A DNA stretch of 64,000 nt from positions 1 to 64,000 of the forward strand of contig JAOUBJ010000011.1 of assembly GCA_029860345.1 (NCBI GenBank), given 5' to 3'. Position numbers and translations under genes: made by a program. The notes below the pieces were generated by a model that saw only the letters and a list, made by a program, of their open reading frames with translations, was not told the origin of the DNA and ran no database searches. The stretch is from Candidatus Zixiibacteriota bacterium. GTDB taxonomy: Bacteria; Zixibacteria; MSB-5A5; GN15; FEB-12. Of this stretch, positions 18,501 to 26,399 are shown piece by piece (positions within the stretch are counted from its first letter, which is position 1; each line of letters begins with the position of its first letter).

Positions 18501-18556
18501 TTGAAATAAAGCGGCTGGCGCAATTACTGGCGCCACAAAAACGGGCAGGTGCTTGA
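15551..18556 (+). CDS. Ser/Thr protein kinase with TPR repeats
   Basis: A 1001-residue protein. The Hanks-type kinase domain covers ~10-280: glycine loop GHLGRGGTAEVGRV, catalytic Lys39 in VALKY, catalytic loop HGDLKPQN (Asp130), metal Asp in SDFSL (DFG replaced by DFS) and GTVGYMAPE. Arg of HRD is Gly, as in kinases not needing activation-loop phosphorylation. Residues ~450-1000 are tetratricopeptide repeats (e.g. LNNIGNLHWVGADYPAALRSY). No transmembrane helix is seen. It resembles large Pkn-TPR kinases of other gene-rich signalling bacteria. Its end overlaps a hairpin that also terminates the opposing peptide gene. Confidence 0.92.
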   Translation: MKPPPLPKCIRYLGHLGRGGTAEVGRVRVDGLPFDVALKYPATNDNEAIAAFRHLADRERLLIGDLEFPGLVRIIDHSELDAHYLLLELCEGPTLDGVGTTHDVQKVLDILSALALNLNFLNIHHRVHGDLKPQNVFLPASWSETGLGQLFYLKLSDFSLGRRLDESEGSRAGLGTVGYMAPETLTDEICDHRSDLFALGVIAWQLTTGHHPFIDPNDADPVRTNSRVCEAQPFSPGEVRSEVPKKVTELMAALMEKDPSNRPASGGEVCASLREAGAAYPYEKGLRPKHLMTAAGSYAEKIDQSLHLNSSRRQRLDRITNHDHQCLRMVLNANFLKGALVLKQDRFEFTRSIYRPHRLRRHWLNHYASADMGARRKIIQRAVVGDQTMAEHLGLFNPETKAPPDGLVEMILPLLKPSTVRLLTARFAPSAEKLKLYAAAARYYVQSGNLEGAERCAFQAAVALNKKHQNEAALRLLQSVIRYARLTDRTFEVRQLLMNRGDILKEIGDAAPAMAAYDEIIALYEGQPADKLLAETYKDMGDLYKIKQEPAAGLSALEKAMRIYSELGDELEISHTLNNIGNLHWVGADYPAALRSYRRALRIQRRHKAMDNVASTLSNIASILAIRGKLVRATRLFSLSIDICRETTNQLEEARILNNLGYVYHLRGMSDEAVDSLESSLEINRKIGTKKEILFNLENLTAIMIGAGQLRQSVKYLQEGMTLATELDDTAHLGAFTGDMGRTLKRMGRFSEAEALYSDAASLYEEVEDPIGRARLEISRADLRDRIGDAQSAGQIALETLKQRAAVNDKPQELEALLVLTRVTDSPEHLERARELVAELKLERERVVVEFNALSRALRRGVTRTEIDPYTEIVETLDTIKNDIELPWMCSLAGELMIAGDRHSDALIYLERSLKLAESFGLLPEQIDSQTLIGRVHLHAGNYESAYGCFRMAFETARTISGQISNPDDQNSFQNLPTIKFLVVEIKRLAQLLAPQKRAGA

Positions 18557-18567
18557 GACACCTGCCC
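18543..18567 (-). terminator. Shared hairpin terminator between kinase and micro-gene
   Basis: Perfect 9-bp stem (GGGCAGGTG at 18543-18551, CACCTGCCC at 18559-18567), 7-base loop. Read on the minus strand it is followed by GTTTTTG, a usual Rho-independent end for the peptide gene at 18599-18673; on the plus strand it overlaps the kinase stop and has only a poor T tract. A second small hairpin (AGACCT/AGGTCT, 18578-18592) lies between it and the peptide stop. Confidence 0.75.
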
Positions 18568-18598
18568 TTAGTCTTACAGACCTCGAAGGTCTTAAGGC

Positions 18599-18673
18599 TT
18601 ACTGTCCACCCTGGCTGAACGCCGGAGCGATGCGAGCTTCTAAGACCTCGATTGTGAGTTTGTAATCTTTCAT
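18599..18673 (-). CDS. 24-residue peptide, candidate exported or modified precursor
   Basis: A 24-codon reading frame that begins MKDYKLTIEVLEARIAP and ends SQGGQ. Support for it being real: AAGGAGG at 18681-18687 sits 7 bases before the ATG; a consensus promoter lies at 18767-18794; a terminator follows at 18543-18567. The charged, helix-prone first part and small Gly/Gln/Ser tail resemble a leader-core layout. The gene upstream on the same strand encodes a fusion of a PqqD-like domain, an M50 membrane metalloprotease and a HlyD-like arm, a set known from handling of ribosomal peptides (YydH-like proteases). No modifying enzyme is in view, so processing and export are inference. The LEARIAP word resembles short N-terminal LEERIAP-type motifs I associate with planctomycete proteins; homology is unproven. 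Confidence 0.72.
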   Translation of the reverse strand: MKDYKLTIEVLEARIAPAFSQGGQ

Positions 18674-18766
18674 TAACTCACCTCCTTGCAGTCCTATCGG
18701 TTTACTCCGGAGCGAGTGCTATCCAAACACCCTTAACATCAACGTACTATACTCCAGAGCCAAACA

Positions 18767-18794
18767 AATATAACGAAAGCCTGTAATCTGTCAA
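18767..18794 (-). promoter_or_regulatory. Strong sigma-70 promoter of the 24-residue peptide gene
   Basis: Minus strand: TTGACA (rc of 18789-18794), 16-base spacer, TATATT (rc of 18767-18772). It lies in the 216-bp gap after the protease-exporter gene and gives a leader of about 87 bases, so the peptide can be expressed independently and at a higher level than the large gene. Confidence 0.7.
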
Positions 18795-18889
18795 GGCCAA
18801 AATGGGGTCTAATTAGCCATAATTCTACGCAGAACCTGCTCTCGGATCGGCAGTTATGGTAGGAAATAATTCACCGGACGCGGAAAAGA

Positions 18890-21199
18890 TTACCACCAGG
18901 ACCAAAACTCGACACGCATCTCAGATGCTATTTTGCGGCCGATAAGGCTGATAAGAGACGCCTTTCCACACTCGATCTTGGCAAATCCTGTCATCCCTCT
19001 TCGCAGCCTGCCCTCTTTGTTATCTACGATCACGGACACCGGGAAGACGGCTTCGTGATCGGTATACTGCGCGCTGAGCGGCACCAGGGCAACACGCCCG
19101 AGGAAAACCTCACCGGCATGCGATCGTACTTTGACTCGGACAGTCTGTTCGCACTCAACCAGATTGACATCGAAATCAGAAACCGGAACCAGCAGTTCGA
19201 CCTCATGGTCATCAACAATTGACAGGATGAGTTCGTCGCCCATGCCCAGATCGACACGGCCTGACATGGGAGCACGAATGGTCTGGGCCGCCTGCTGGGA
19301 CCTGAGAAAATCCAATTTGGCTTCCTGTTTGTCGATCTCCGCCTGAAGGACGGCGATCTCCTCAGGTTTCGGCCCGGAAAGCAACAATTGAAGCGATGCC
19401 TCCTTGGTTTTTAGCTCGGCCGCCGCAATGCTGACCGCGGATTCGGCGTCCTCCAGTTCGCGCTTCGGTTTCATCTCTCTGGAAGCCAGTTCGGAGGCGA
19501 GTTCCAACTCGCGGCTTCGCTGTTGATGATTGATACGGGCGGCGGTCACTTGCGCCTGGGCTTCGGCGACCGCATCCTTCTTGGGTGGCGCCCTCAGCAG
19601 GTCCATCTGGGTAAACACTTCGTCAAGCACCGAAGTCTCGGCAATGATTTCCTTGGCCACCTGGTTGGATACGAGCACGGCCACCGAGTCTCCCTCGACT
19701 ACATACTGACCTTCTTTCACCAACCTGAGCAGGTTAAGCGAGGCCATGTCGGTTGAGGCTGTCTGCAGAAAACTTGTTTTACGGTCGGCATCTTTACCGC
19801 CACGCCGGTAGACCGTTTCCAGCAGGCCCAACTCATTCAGGCGCAGTCGACATTCGGCGATTGGACGAACCAGAACCTCACCGGTGACCCGCCGAGGAAA
19901 CGGAACGGCCAGCATGAGTACAACCACGGCGGCGGCGATGACAATATTCCCGACAAGTCGCCATGGTTTTCGGTAAAGGGTCTTCATAAATCTCAGGTGC
20001 TTCAGGATTCCTCTTGCAAATCCCATAAATGTTTGTCTCAAGGTAACAAACAGAAATGTAGCCAACAACAACAAACCGAAGCCGCCGGCCACACCGATCA
20101 GAAACGAAGCAATCACCGACAACACCCAGACCAGCAAAACACCGGTGTACATGACGGCAAACACCGAGTACCAGAGGAAAACTCGTTTTTCCCGTCGACT
20201 TACATCGATCGATTCGACAGGCCAGCCGAGCAGCAATCGTTTCAGCCAGTTACCCAGGTAGGCAAACGATTTCCGGCGCAAGTTGGGAATGTCCAGCCAG
20301 TCCGACAATAAATAGTATCCATCCAGCTTGATAAGCGGGTTCAGGTTGACCAGAAGTGTGACCCAGCTGATGATGACGATAATCCGGAATAGATCGTTGG
20401 GTACGCCGCCGACCACGGTGATTCGCCAGGCTATAGCCGCGACAGCCATAAGTATTAATTGAAAGTAAGGACCGGCGGCGGTGACGGCCAGGCGGTGGCG
20501 CTTTTTCTCAAACAGCCAGGCATCCGACAGGTCGCAGTAGAAGGCCGGTTGAAAATAAAGCAGCAAGAACCCCATCTCGCGCACCTCTCCCCCGTGGTAG
20601 TGACAAATCACGGCGTGGGCGAATTCGTGGACGACAAAGAACACAAATATGGCGGCGATCACGACAAGTATGGAACCCAAATTGAAAATGCTGTACAGAC
20701 TGACCGTGAACTCAGATGCATTGGTCATGAGGACCCAGAGTCCCAACAAGATTGCCGCGGCCTGCACGGTAAACCCGAAACGGTTGTGGAAGGGGCGATA
20801 GATTGAAGTGAGCCGTTTCAGAAAACCGCCCGGAGAGAACGCTTTCAGTTTGACAAACAACAACCTGGAAAACAAAGAACCCTGCTTGTCTATCAAGTAA
20901 CTCTTACGCGACACCGCCTGCTCGGCGCGGGCATTGTCGAGAAAGAAGAGTTTTTCCAGAGCCTCAACAAACTGCCCGACGTTCTCGGCGCTGATATTCA
21001 GGTCGAATTTCGCCTGGAAGCGCTCGGCGATCAGATCGTATGACGTCGTGCCGTCGAGCTGTTGCACCAGCCAGTATTCCGGTTCGCGCAATCTGAAGTA
21101 ACTTCCCCTTATAGGGTCCTTCATGTTGTAGACCGTCTCGCCATCCACGGTGGCCGGCGCCACGACCAGATCGCTGCGCAACTTGGCATAAGTAGACAT
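18890..21199 (-). CDS. PqqD-like / M50 metalloprotease / HlyD-like fusion protein
   Basis: A 769-residue membrane protein. Residues ~1-95 look like a PqqD/RRE-type winged helix (WLVQQLDGTTSYDLIAERF). Residues ~140-410 are a site-2-type M50 protease: zinc motif HEFAH at 191-195 inside a membrane helix and the third ligand in NLNPLIKLDGYY (Asp293). From ~430, after a last membrane helix, comes a HlyD/membrane-fusion arm with a lipoyl half (VTGEVLVRPIAECRL), a long coiled coil (~540-640) and the second lipoyl half (IRAPMSGRVDLGMGDEL). Such putative peptide zinc metalloproteases accompany ribosomally made peptides. Gene order places the 24-residue peptide directly downstream. Start at 21199 has only a weak ribosome-binding site. 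Confidence 0.88.
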   Translation of the reverse strand: MSTYAKLRSDLVVAPATVDGETVYNMKDPIRGSYFRLREPEYWLVQQLDGTTSYDLIAERFQAKFDLNISAENVGQFVEALEKLFFLDNARAEQAVSRKSYLIDKQGSLFSRLLFVKLKAFSPGGFLKRLTSIYRPFHNRFGFTVQAAAILLGLWVLMTNASEFTVSLYSIFNLGSILVVIAAIFVFFVVHEFAHAVICHYHGGEVREMGFLLLYFQPAFYCDLSDAWLFEKKRHRLAVTAAGPYFQLILMAVAAIAWRITVVGGVPNDLFRIIVIISWVTLLVNLNPLIKLDGYYLLSDWLDIPNLRRKSFAYLGNWLKRLLLGWPVESIDVSRREKRVFLWYSVFAVMYTGVLLVWVLSVIASFLIGVAGGFGLLLLATFLFVTLRQTFMGFARGILKHLRFMKTLYRKPWRLVGNIVIAAAVVVLMLAVPFPRRVTGEVLVRPIAECRLRLNELGLLETVYRRGGKDADRKTSFLQTASTDMASLNLLRLVKEGQYVVEGDSVAVLVSNQVAKEIIAETSVLDEVFTQMDLLRAPPKKDAVAEAQAQVTAARINHQQRSRELELASELASREMKPKRELEDAESAVSIAAAELKTKEASLQLLLSGPKPEEIAVLQAEIDKQEAKLDFLRSQQAAQTIRAPMSGRVDLGMGDELILSIVDDHEVELLVPVSDFDVNLVECEQTVRVKVRSHAGEVFLGRVALVPLSAQYTDHEAVFPVSVIVDNKEGRLRRGMTGFAKIECGKASLISLIGRKIASEMRVEFWSWW

Positions 21200-21441
21200 G
21201 ATACCAATCTATGTGCTGTGAACTTGCGGAACAAGTTTGAAGCAGCGTGGTGGGCTTTTACCAGAGAATCGTAGCTTGATGCTGAAGCAGCTGGCAGGCG
21301 GGGTCTTTCCCGGTACCCCGGCGTGACTGCTCACGCCGACGACAAAGCAACTTTTCAGGGCATAATTCGTCTCATACAGTATGGACAGACAGGACCAATA
21401 CCATCCTCGGCTATGACCCAGCAGTAACGGAGACAGAGAAC

Positions 21442-23883
21442 ATGTTCGCACACTATTTTCGAGCCGCAGCCCGCAGCCTGGCCAGGAAAAAGTTCTACAC
21501 ATTCGTCAATGTATTCTCCCTGGCCTTTGGCTCGGCCCTTTGTTTGGCCGTCATGGGGCACTTCAGCCATGAACTGGCTTTTGATCGCTTTCACTCAAAT
21601 CTCGAACGCATACATCGCCTGGAATGCGATTATGAGTCCGGTGAAGAGTCGTTTTCATCGGCTCAGGTTATGGCGCCGTTAGGACGAGCCATGGTCCAGG
21701 AGATACCGGAGGTGGAGAATGCCGCCGTTTTTCGGATGATGCGTCTAACCAGTGTCAAGGTTGGCGATGAGCGCGCTCGGATTGTCGATGAAAACAGAGG
21801 TGCTGCCTATATACATCACCCCGAGGTGTTGTTCACCGATGGCAGTTTCTTTGATGTCTTTACTCTGCCCATCTATCGCGGCGACACTCGTTCGGCCCTG
21901 GTTCAACCCAATTCGGTGCTTATCACGCGTCGAGCCGTGGACGAGTACTTTGCCAACGAGGACCCAATCGGACAGAGCGTACAGTTCAATGATGAGTTTG
22001 AATGTACGGTAACCGGCGTCCTTGAAGACATTCCGCAAAACACTCAATTGTATACGGATTTCGTCATTTCATATTCGACACTGGAGCATCTTGGCGAGAA
22101 CGTGAGTTCGTGGAGCGAGTTCAACGGCTACGACGGTGGAGATTATGTCTATCTTCTGATGCGGGACCAAGCCTCTCCACAGACAATGCTGGGCAAGATA
22201 CCCGCTGTCGTTGAAAGACACCTGACCGCCGAGGAAGCAACGAAGTTCAAGTTTCGCACCAAATCTTTCGGTGATATCTATTTCGAGACCTTCTACTCCG
22301 GCAACCGTGGCGAACTCACACCCGGTGGCGAATGGGATGTGCTTATCGGATTCGGCATGGTCGCCTTGTTCATTCTCTTTCAGGCGATTGCCAACTTCAT
22401 CAACCTCTCCACCGCCCAATCGGCCGATCGCATGAAAGAGGTTGGTGTGCGTAAGGTTCTCGGCGCCGACCGGCCGAGTCTCATCAAGCAATACCTGGGT
22501 GAGTCGGTGACTATCGCGGTGGTATCGGCGGCCATCGGCGTCCTGCTGTTCGAGGCGGGCAAGGCGCTACTTGCCGATCGGTTGCCGCGTGAGATGCTGG
22601 TTGGTGTCTACGAGCATCCGTTGATGCTGGTCACACTGGCCGGCCTCGTACTGCTGGTGGGAATACTGGGAGGATTCTACCCAGCCCTGTTTCTTTCGAG
22701 ATACCGGCCAATCGAGGTTCTCCAGAGCAAAGTCGGGATGAAGTCAACGCGCTCGGTGTTGCGCAAGGGGTTGGTCGTTTTCCAGTTTGCCGTCGCCGCT
22801 CTAATGATCTTCTGCACCACTGTTATCATGCGACAAACCGACTACATCTCCTCAATCGAACTTGGATATGATCCCACCAACATGGTTATAGTCGACTTTG
22901 AAGACTCACCGGAAGCAGCCGACAGTTGCCGAATTCTGAAGGACGAGCTCCTTTCCACCGGACAAGTTCTCGCCACCGCGGCCGTGAACGCTCCACCGGG
23001 ACGGGAAACATACCGTTACGGAGCGTTTTATCATACCGAGGAACGTGACGACGAGAAGCGATTGGTGGCCAAGACGTACTACATCGACGATGACTTCCTG
23101 ACAACTTTCGGTTTGACTATAGTAGACGGAACCAGCTTTGGTGACAATCTAAACGTTGATGCGTCGACGGCTGTTATCATCTCTGAGTCGGCTGCCAAGG
23201 AACTTGAACGAGAACATCCGGTCGGCACGCTTGTCTATGGCGGAGAAGACAGATTCTATGAGATCATCGGCGTAGTCGAAGATTTTCATGGCGCCTTCCA
23301 CTACGGTTACCGACCTACTGTTGCCCTGTTGTGGCGGCCTGAGAAAACGGCCAGTCTTTGCGTCAAGCTTCCGACCGGCGATTTCACCGGCGGCATGGCC
23401 GCAATCAGACAGACACATGCATCACTCTTCCCGGATGCCGACTTTCGAAGCATCTTCCTTGACGACGAGATTGACAAAAACTATGCAGAAGGCCGCTCAC
23501 AGACAAAAATGTTCGGGACCTTCTCCATCCTGGCTATCGCTATCGCCTGCCTGGGTATCTTTGGATTGGTGTCTTACACGGCCCAGCAACGCACGAAGGA
23601 AATCGGCATTCGTAAAGTCCTTGGCGCTTCCGTGACGAACATAGTCGCCCTGCTCACCAAAGAATTCATCCTCTTACTGGTGATTGCCAATGTGGTCGCG
23701 GCGCCGCTGGGATACATGCTGATGACCGATATGTTGTCTTACGAGCCCTACCGGATAGACCTGGGCTTCGGCCTCTTTGCCTTCACTGCGCTGGTGGGGC
23801 TGACCTTCGCCATGCTGACCGCCGGGCTGCGTTCTATACAGGCAGCAACGGCCAACCCGGTCGACTCGATGCGGGATGAGTAG
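21442..23883 (+). CDS. FtsX/MacB-type ABC transporter permease
   Basis: An 813-residue permease with two MacB_PCD-FtsX units: four-helix FtsX domains near 290-420 (ADRMKEVGVRKVLGADRPSLIKQYLGES) and 690-800 (QQRTKEIGIRKVLGASVTNIVALLTKEF), each preceded by a periplasmic MacB_PCD domain. The duplicated RKVLGA coupling motif is typical of the type that works with a MacB-like ATPase in macrolide, lipoprotein or peptide export. No ATPase gene is in the window. Transcribed divergently from the protease/HlyD gene with a 242-bp gap, it may serve the peptide, but adjacency is the only evidence. Confidence 0.92.
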   Translation: MFAHYFRAAARSLARKKFYTFVNVFSLAFGSALCLAVMGHFSHELAFDRFHSNLERIHRLECDYESGEESFSSAQVMAPLGRAMVQEIPEVENAAVFRMMRLTSVKVGDERARIVDENRGAAYIHHPEVLFTDGSFFDVFTLPIYRGDTRSALVQPNSVLITRRAVDEYFANEDPIGQSVQFNDEFECTVTGVLEDIPQNTQLYTDFVISYSTLEHLGENVSSWSEFNGYDGGDYVYLLMRDQASPQTMLGKIPAVVERHLTAEEATKFKFRTKSFGDIYFETFYSGNRGELTPGGEWDVLIGFGMVALFILFQAIANFINLSTAQSADRMKEVGVRKVLGADRPSLIKQYLGESVTIAVVSAAIGVLLFEAGKALLADRLPREMLVGVYEHPLMLVTLAGLVLLVGILGGFYPALFLSRYRPIEVLQSKVGMKSTRSVLRKGLVVFQFAVAALMIFCTTVIMRQTDYISSIELGYDPTNMVIVDFEDSPEAADSCRILKDELLSTGQVLATAAVNAPPGRETYRYGAFYHTEERDDEKRLVAKTYYIDDDFLTTFGLTIVDGTSFGDNLNVDASTAVIISESAAKELEREHPVGTLVYGGEDRFYEIIGVVEDFHGAFHYGYRPTVALLWRPEKTASLCVKLPTGDFTGGMAAIRQTHASLFPDADFRSIFLDDEIDKNYAEGRSQTKMFGTFSILAIAIACLGIFGLVSYTAQQRTKEIGIRKVLGASVTNIVALLTKEFILLLVIANVVAAPLGYMLMTDMLSYEPYRIDLGFGLFAFTALVGLTFAMLTAGLRSIQAATANPVDSMRDE

Positions 23884-24089
23884 CAGGCAGGCGGGGTCGC
23901 CTGCCAGCACCTAAAGGTGTGCCTGGCAGATGTCCTCATCTGCTGCGCTCTCAAGGTTCGAATAAGTTCATGGTTCGACTCCGCTCACCATGACACGGTC
24001 AAGCCGTGGTTCTTGCCATTCGGGCGTTTCGTGCATGGGCCGGAATGTGCGACAAGGGGCCGCGAAGCGGCCAGAGAGCCGTTTCTGGC
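23884..24089 (+). repeat. Intergenic palindrome and repeat words
   Basis: A perfect palindrome begins 3 bases after the permease stop (GGCAGGCG at 23886-23893, CGCCTGCC at 23898-23905, loop GGGT) with no T tract. A near copy of the GGCAGATG palindrome follows (~23936). The rest is GGTTCGACTCCGCTCACCATGA-like repeat words that recur near 46150. No gene is seen. Confidence 0.5.
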
Positions 24090-24887
24090 CTACACCTTCC
24101 GCGCTACGAAGATCAACTCGCCGGGGTCCTTGGAACCAAACGCAGACTTGTCATAACCGGCGTAGAGATGGTCGACCTCAAAACCGCACCGGACCAACAG
24201 ATGCTCCGCCTCCCAACGGAATAGATAGTGCATCCTGAACTCGTGCACCAGCCGTTCCTTTTTGCCGCTTGGGTGCGTAACGTAGTAAATAATCTCTACG
24301 TCCGAAACCTGGCTAAAGTGGTCACGCTTGGCAACGCGCATCCGCCTGAGCACTTTGCGTCCGTCGGCCATAGTAAACTCCGGTTCGTCGCCAGACTCTA
24401 TCAGGGCCTTGTCATCCACGAGAAACTTCAACGATGGATTAAACAGATCAAGAATCAGCTTCCCGCCCGGTTCAAGATGGCGATGGACCGTTTGTAAGCA
24501 CTGAATCTGTTCGTCGACAGTCTCGATATGCTGAAAGGGTCGGAACGGCATAGTGACCAGACTAAACTGTTCGTCAAGATCGAAGTTGCACATGTCCCCT
24601 TCTACCAGACTCACTCGCGCCTGGACTTCGTCCGGTTCTTCGGCCAGCACGGTTCGACACTTGTCCATCATTCTGGGTGAAAGGTCCAACCCGACGATCT
24701 CACAGCCGGCCTGCGCTGTTGGGATCAATACGCGACCGGTGCCGCTGCCCAGTTCGAGCGTTTTACCGCCGGACGTTTTGGAGGATTCTACAAAAAACTG
24801 AACATCCTGACGTTCTTTGTATGGCACAGTGTCATCGTAGAATTCGGCTACGAATGGAAAGGCCAGGTATCCGCCTGATTTGTCCAT
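24090..24887 (-). CDS. Class I SAM-dependent methyltransferase
   Basis: A 265-residue Rossmann methyltransferase. Motif I is LELGSGTGRVLIPTAQ, followed by an acidic residue at VGLDLSPRM and motif with VEGDMCNFDL; motif IV-like region FSLVTMPFRPFQHI. The C-terminal part is a cysteine-poor substrate domain. Substrate unknown. The ATG at 24887 is chosen because AAGGAG lies 6 bases upstream; a longer reading frame would run into the tRNA terminator. Probably its own transcript, after the tRNA on the same strand. Confidence 0.88.
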   Translation of the reverse strand: MDKSGGYLAFPFVAEFYDDTVPYKERQDVQFFVESSKTSGGKTLELGSGTGRVLIPTAQAGCEIVGLDLSPRMMDKCRTVLAEEPDEVQARVSLVEGDMCNFDLDEQFSLVTMPFRPFQHIETVDEQIQCLQTVHRHLEPGGKLILDLFNPSLKFLVDDKALIESGDEPEFTMADGRKVLRRMRVAKRDHFSQVSDVEIIYYVTHPSGKKERLVHEFRMHYLFRWEAEHLLVRCGFEVDHLYAGYDKSAFGSKDPGELIFVARKV

Positions 24888-24909
24888 CTGAGTCTCCTTA
24901 ACTGTTGGC

Positions 24910-24948
24910 AGAAACAACAACCCCCGTGGGCTGAGGACAACCCACGGG
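24910..24948 (-). terminator. Terminator following tRNA-Ala
   Basis: Minus-strand hairpin with 8-bp stem (CCCGTGGG / CCCACGGG at 24923-24930 and 24941-24948, 10-base loop) followed by GGTTGTTGTTTC. It sits 14 bases after the mature tRNA 3' end and ahead of the methyltransferase ribosome-binding site. Confidence 0.65.
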
Positions 24949-24962
24949 AGTTTCGGAATTTG

Positions 24963-25035
24963 TGGAGCCAAGGGGGATCGAACCCCTGACCTCTTGACTG
25001 CCAGTCAAGCGCTCTCCCAGCTGAGCTATGGCCCC
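24963..25035 (-). tRNA. tRNA-Ala (anticodon GGC)
   Basis: A 73-nt cloverleaf: acceptor GGGGCCA paired with TGGCTCC, D arm GCTC/GAGC, anticodon stem CTTGA/TCAAG with loop CTGGCAG (anticodon GGC), T arm AGGGG/CCCCT with TTCGATC loop, discriminator A. CCA is not encoded. Confidence 0.95.
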
Positions 25036-25283
25036 AATCGGCGAGTATTCTACAACTTATTTCGGCAGCTGTCAACCGAATAGTTAGCCAGTCAAGCTGG
25101 CTCTTTTGCGCTCCGCGCCTCTCTATTGTCACCCCAAATTGTCACCCCGAGCGCAGTCGAGGGGTGAATCTATTATGCTGACTTCCGCCCCAAGCAAGGC
25201 TTGAGACGGCCACCCGGCGAGCATCTTCTGTCCATGGCGTGCCCGTGTGATCTTCAGATCGCGCGGGATGGCATAGCGGAATT
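25036..25283. repeat. Repeat-bearing intergenic gap
   Basis: Holds a copy at 25187-25215 of a dispersed ~28-bp word (CCCAAGCAAGGCTTGAGACGG then CCACCC), and a TCACCCCGAGCGCAGTCGAGG word. No gene is seen. Confidence 0.5.
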
Positions 25284-26345
25284 CTAGGGTCCCTGCTCAG
25301 CCGGTGTCATCAGAATCGGCGCGCTGTCGAACTGTCGATCGTAATAATACCAGGTCTCCCGTAACCGTTGATGCACGTCAAAGTGCCCGGCGATCAATCC
25401 TGTTCCCTTTGCGAAATAGAATTCCCAATAGTCGTTTTCGCACCTGGACACATCCTGCCCGCTGTCGCCTCGTGGTTGGTCGAATCTTACCATCAGCAAG
25501 TCTTGGTGGAGTACTCCATATATCTCCAGGTCCTGGTCTGTATGAACGGTTTTTCGGAGTGTTACGTAGCCGCAACCAGACCACCAACGTGGCATGCGGG
25601 TTGTGTCGACTGTGTTGTTGCCGTAGTACAAAAGACGAAGCCAGGTGTGCGCAGTGGTTCCAATGAGGCCGCTGTCATCGAGTATGAAACCCATATTGCT
25701 GTTCGAGTCGGGCCATTCGTGGGGCTCCGGTTGCCAATGCTGTACACCGGAATCAGTAGTATACCAGAAAAGGGAATCGTTTTCGACCGGTTGGTATTCC
25801 ACGCCGGTGGAGTCTTCGTTTACGATACCCCACTTGACGACTTTGTGACGGAGATTCGACAGGCTGTCCCACCGACCATTGCCGTTCAGATCACAAAACG
25901 GCATCCATGTCTCATAATGACGCTCCGGATACCAGCCTAGAGAATAACAAGAGCGTTCCCCATCACCGTTATGGTCATCAAAAGGTATACCCGGTTCCCA
26001 CGGGTCGTCCGGCCCGTCGTGTTTGCCATTGTGGTTATAATCCATGTTCTCTGGTCCGACAGCCATCACGAAAATGTCGATACCTGGATCGTAGACACCA
26101 TTGCCGTTCACGTCGGTAAACGGCTCACCCAGGCTGCTCTCGCACGACAGATACCACTCCACCCAGCCCAAGCCTATGGTTGATCGCTGGATCATGAACC
26201 GCGACGTATCGAAGCGGACGTAGTCGTCGAATAATATCGGTTCGGTGATTTGGGGTACAATGGGTTTTGAGAATTCACCGCAACTGACTGCGATTATACA
26301 GATCAAGCATGCTGCGACAGACAGAAGTCTCAAGATGTTCTTCAC
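25284..26345 (-). CDS. Lipoprotein with calcium-binding-type loops
   Basis: A 353-residue protein with a lipoprotein signal peptide (lipobox-like IAVSC near residue 22). The middle contains EF-hand-like or thrombospondin-like acidic loops: DVNGNGVYDPGIDIF, DYNHNGKHDGPDDPW, DDHNGDGERS, DLNGNGRWDS. The remainder is beta-rich with no known domain. A clear paralogue, in the same order of loops, lies at 30902-31945. Calcium binding is inferred from the DxNxNGxxD pattern; the role is unknown. A consensus promoter precedes it. Confidence 0.82.
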   Translation of the reverse strand: MKNILRLLSVAACLICIIAVSCGEFSKPIVPQITEPILFDDYVRFDTSRFMIQRSTIGLGWVEWYLSCESSLGEPFTDVNGNGVYDPGIDIFVMAVGPENMDYNHNGKHDGPDDPWEPGIPFDDHNGDGERSCYSLGWYPERHYETWMPFCDLNGNGRWDSLSNLRHKVVKWGIVNEDSTGVEYQPVENDSLFWYTTDSGVQHWQPEPHEWPDSNSNMGFILDDSGLIGTTAHTWLRLLYYGNNTVDTTRMPRWWSGCGYVTLRKTVHTDQDLEIYGVLHQDLLMVRFDQPRGDSGQDVSRCENDYWEFYFAKGTGLIAGHFDVHQRLRETWYYYDRQFDSAPILMTPAEQGP

Positions 26346-26368
26346 GTTGACCTCCCGTGGTTTGCGTT

Positions 26369-26396
26369 AATATAGCAAACTCTATCCTGTTGTCAA
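26369..26396 (-). promoter_or_regulatory. Sigma-70 promoter of the calcium-loop lipoprotein
   Basis: TTGACA (rc of 26391-26396), 16-base spacer, TATATT (rc of 26369-26374), 24 bases from the ATG at 26345. Confidence 0.7.
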
Positions 26397-26399
26397 CTT

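Noticed and set aside
18543-18673. Riboswitch or small RNA in place of a peptide gene
   Set aside because: The hairpins and leader could fit a small RNA, but the ideal ribosome-binding site and spacing, ATG and in-frame stop fit a coding unit better. Not excluded.
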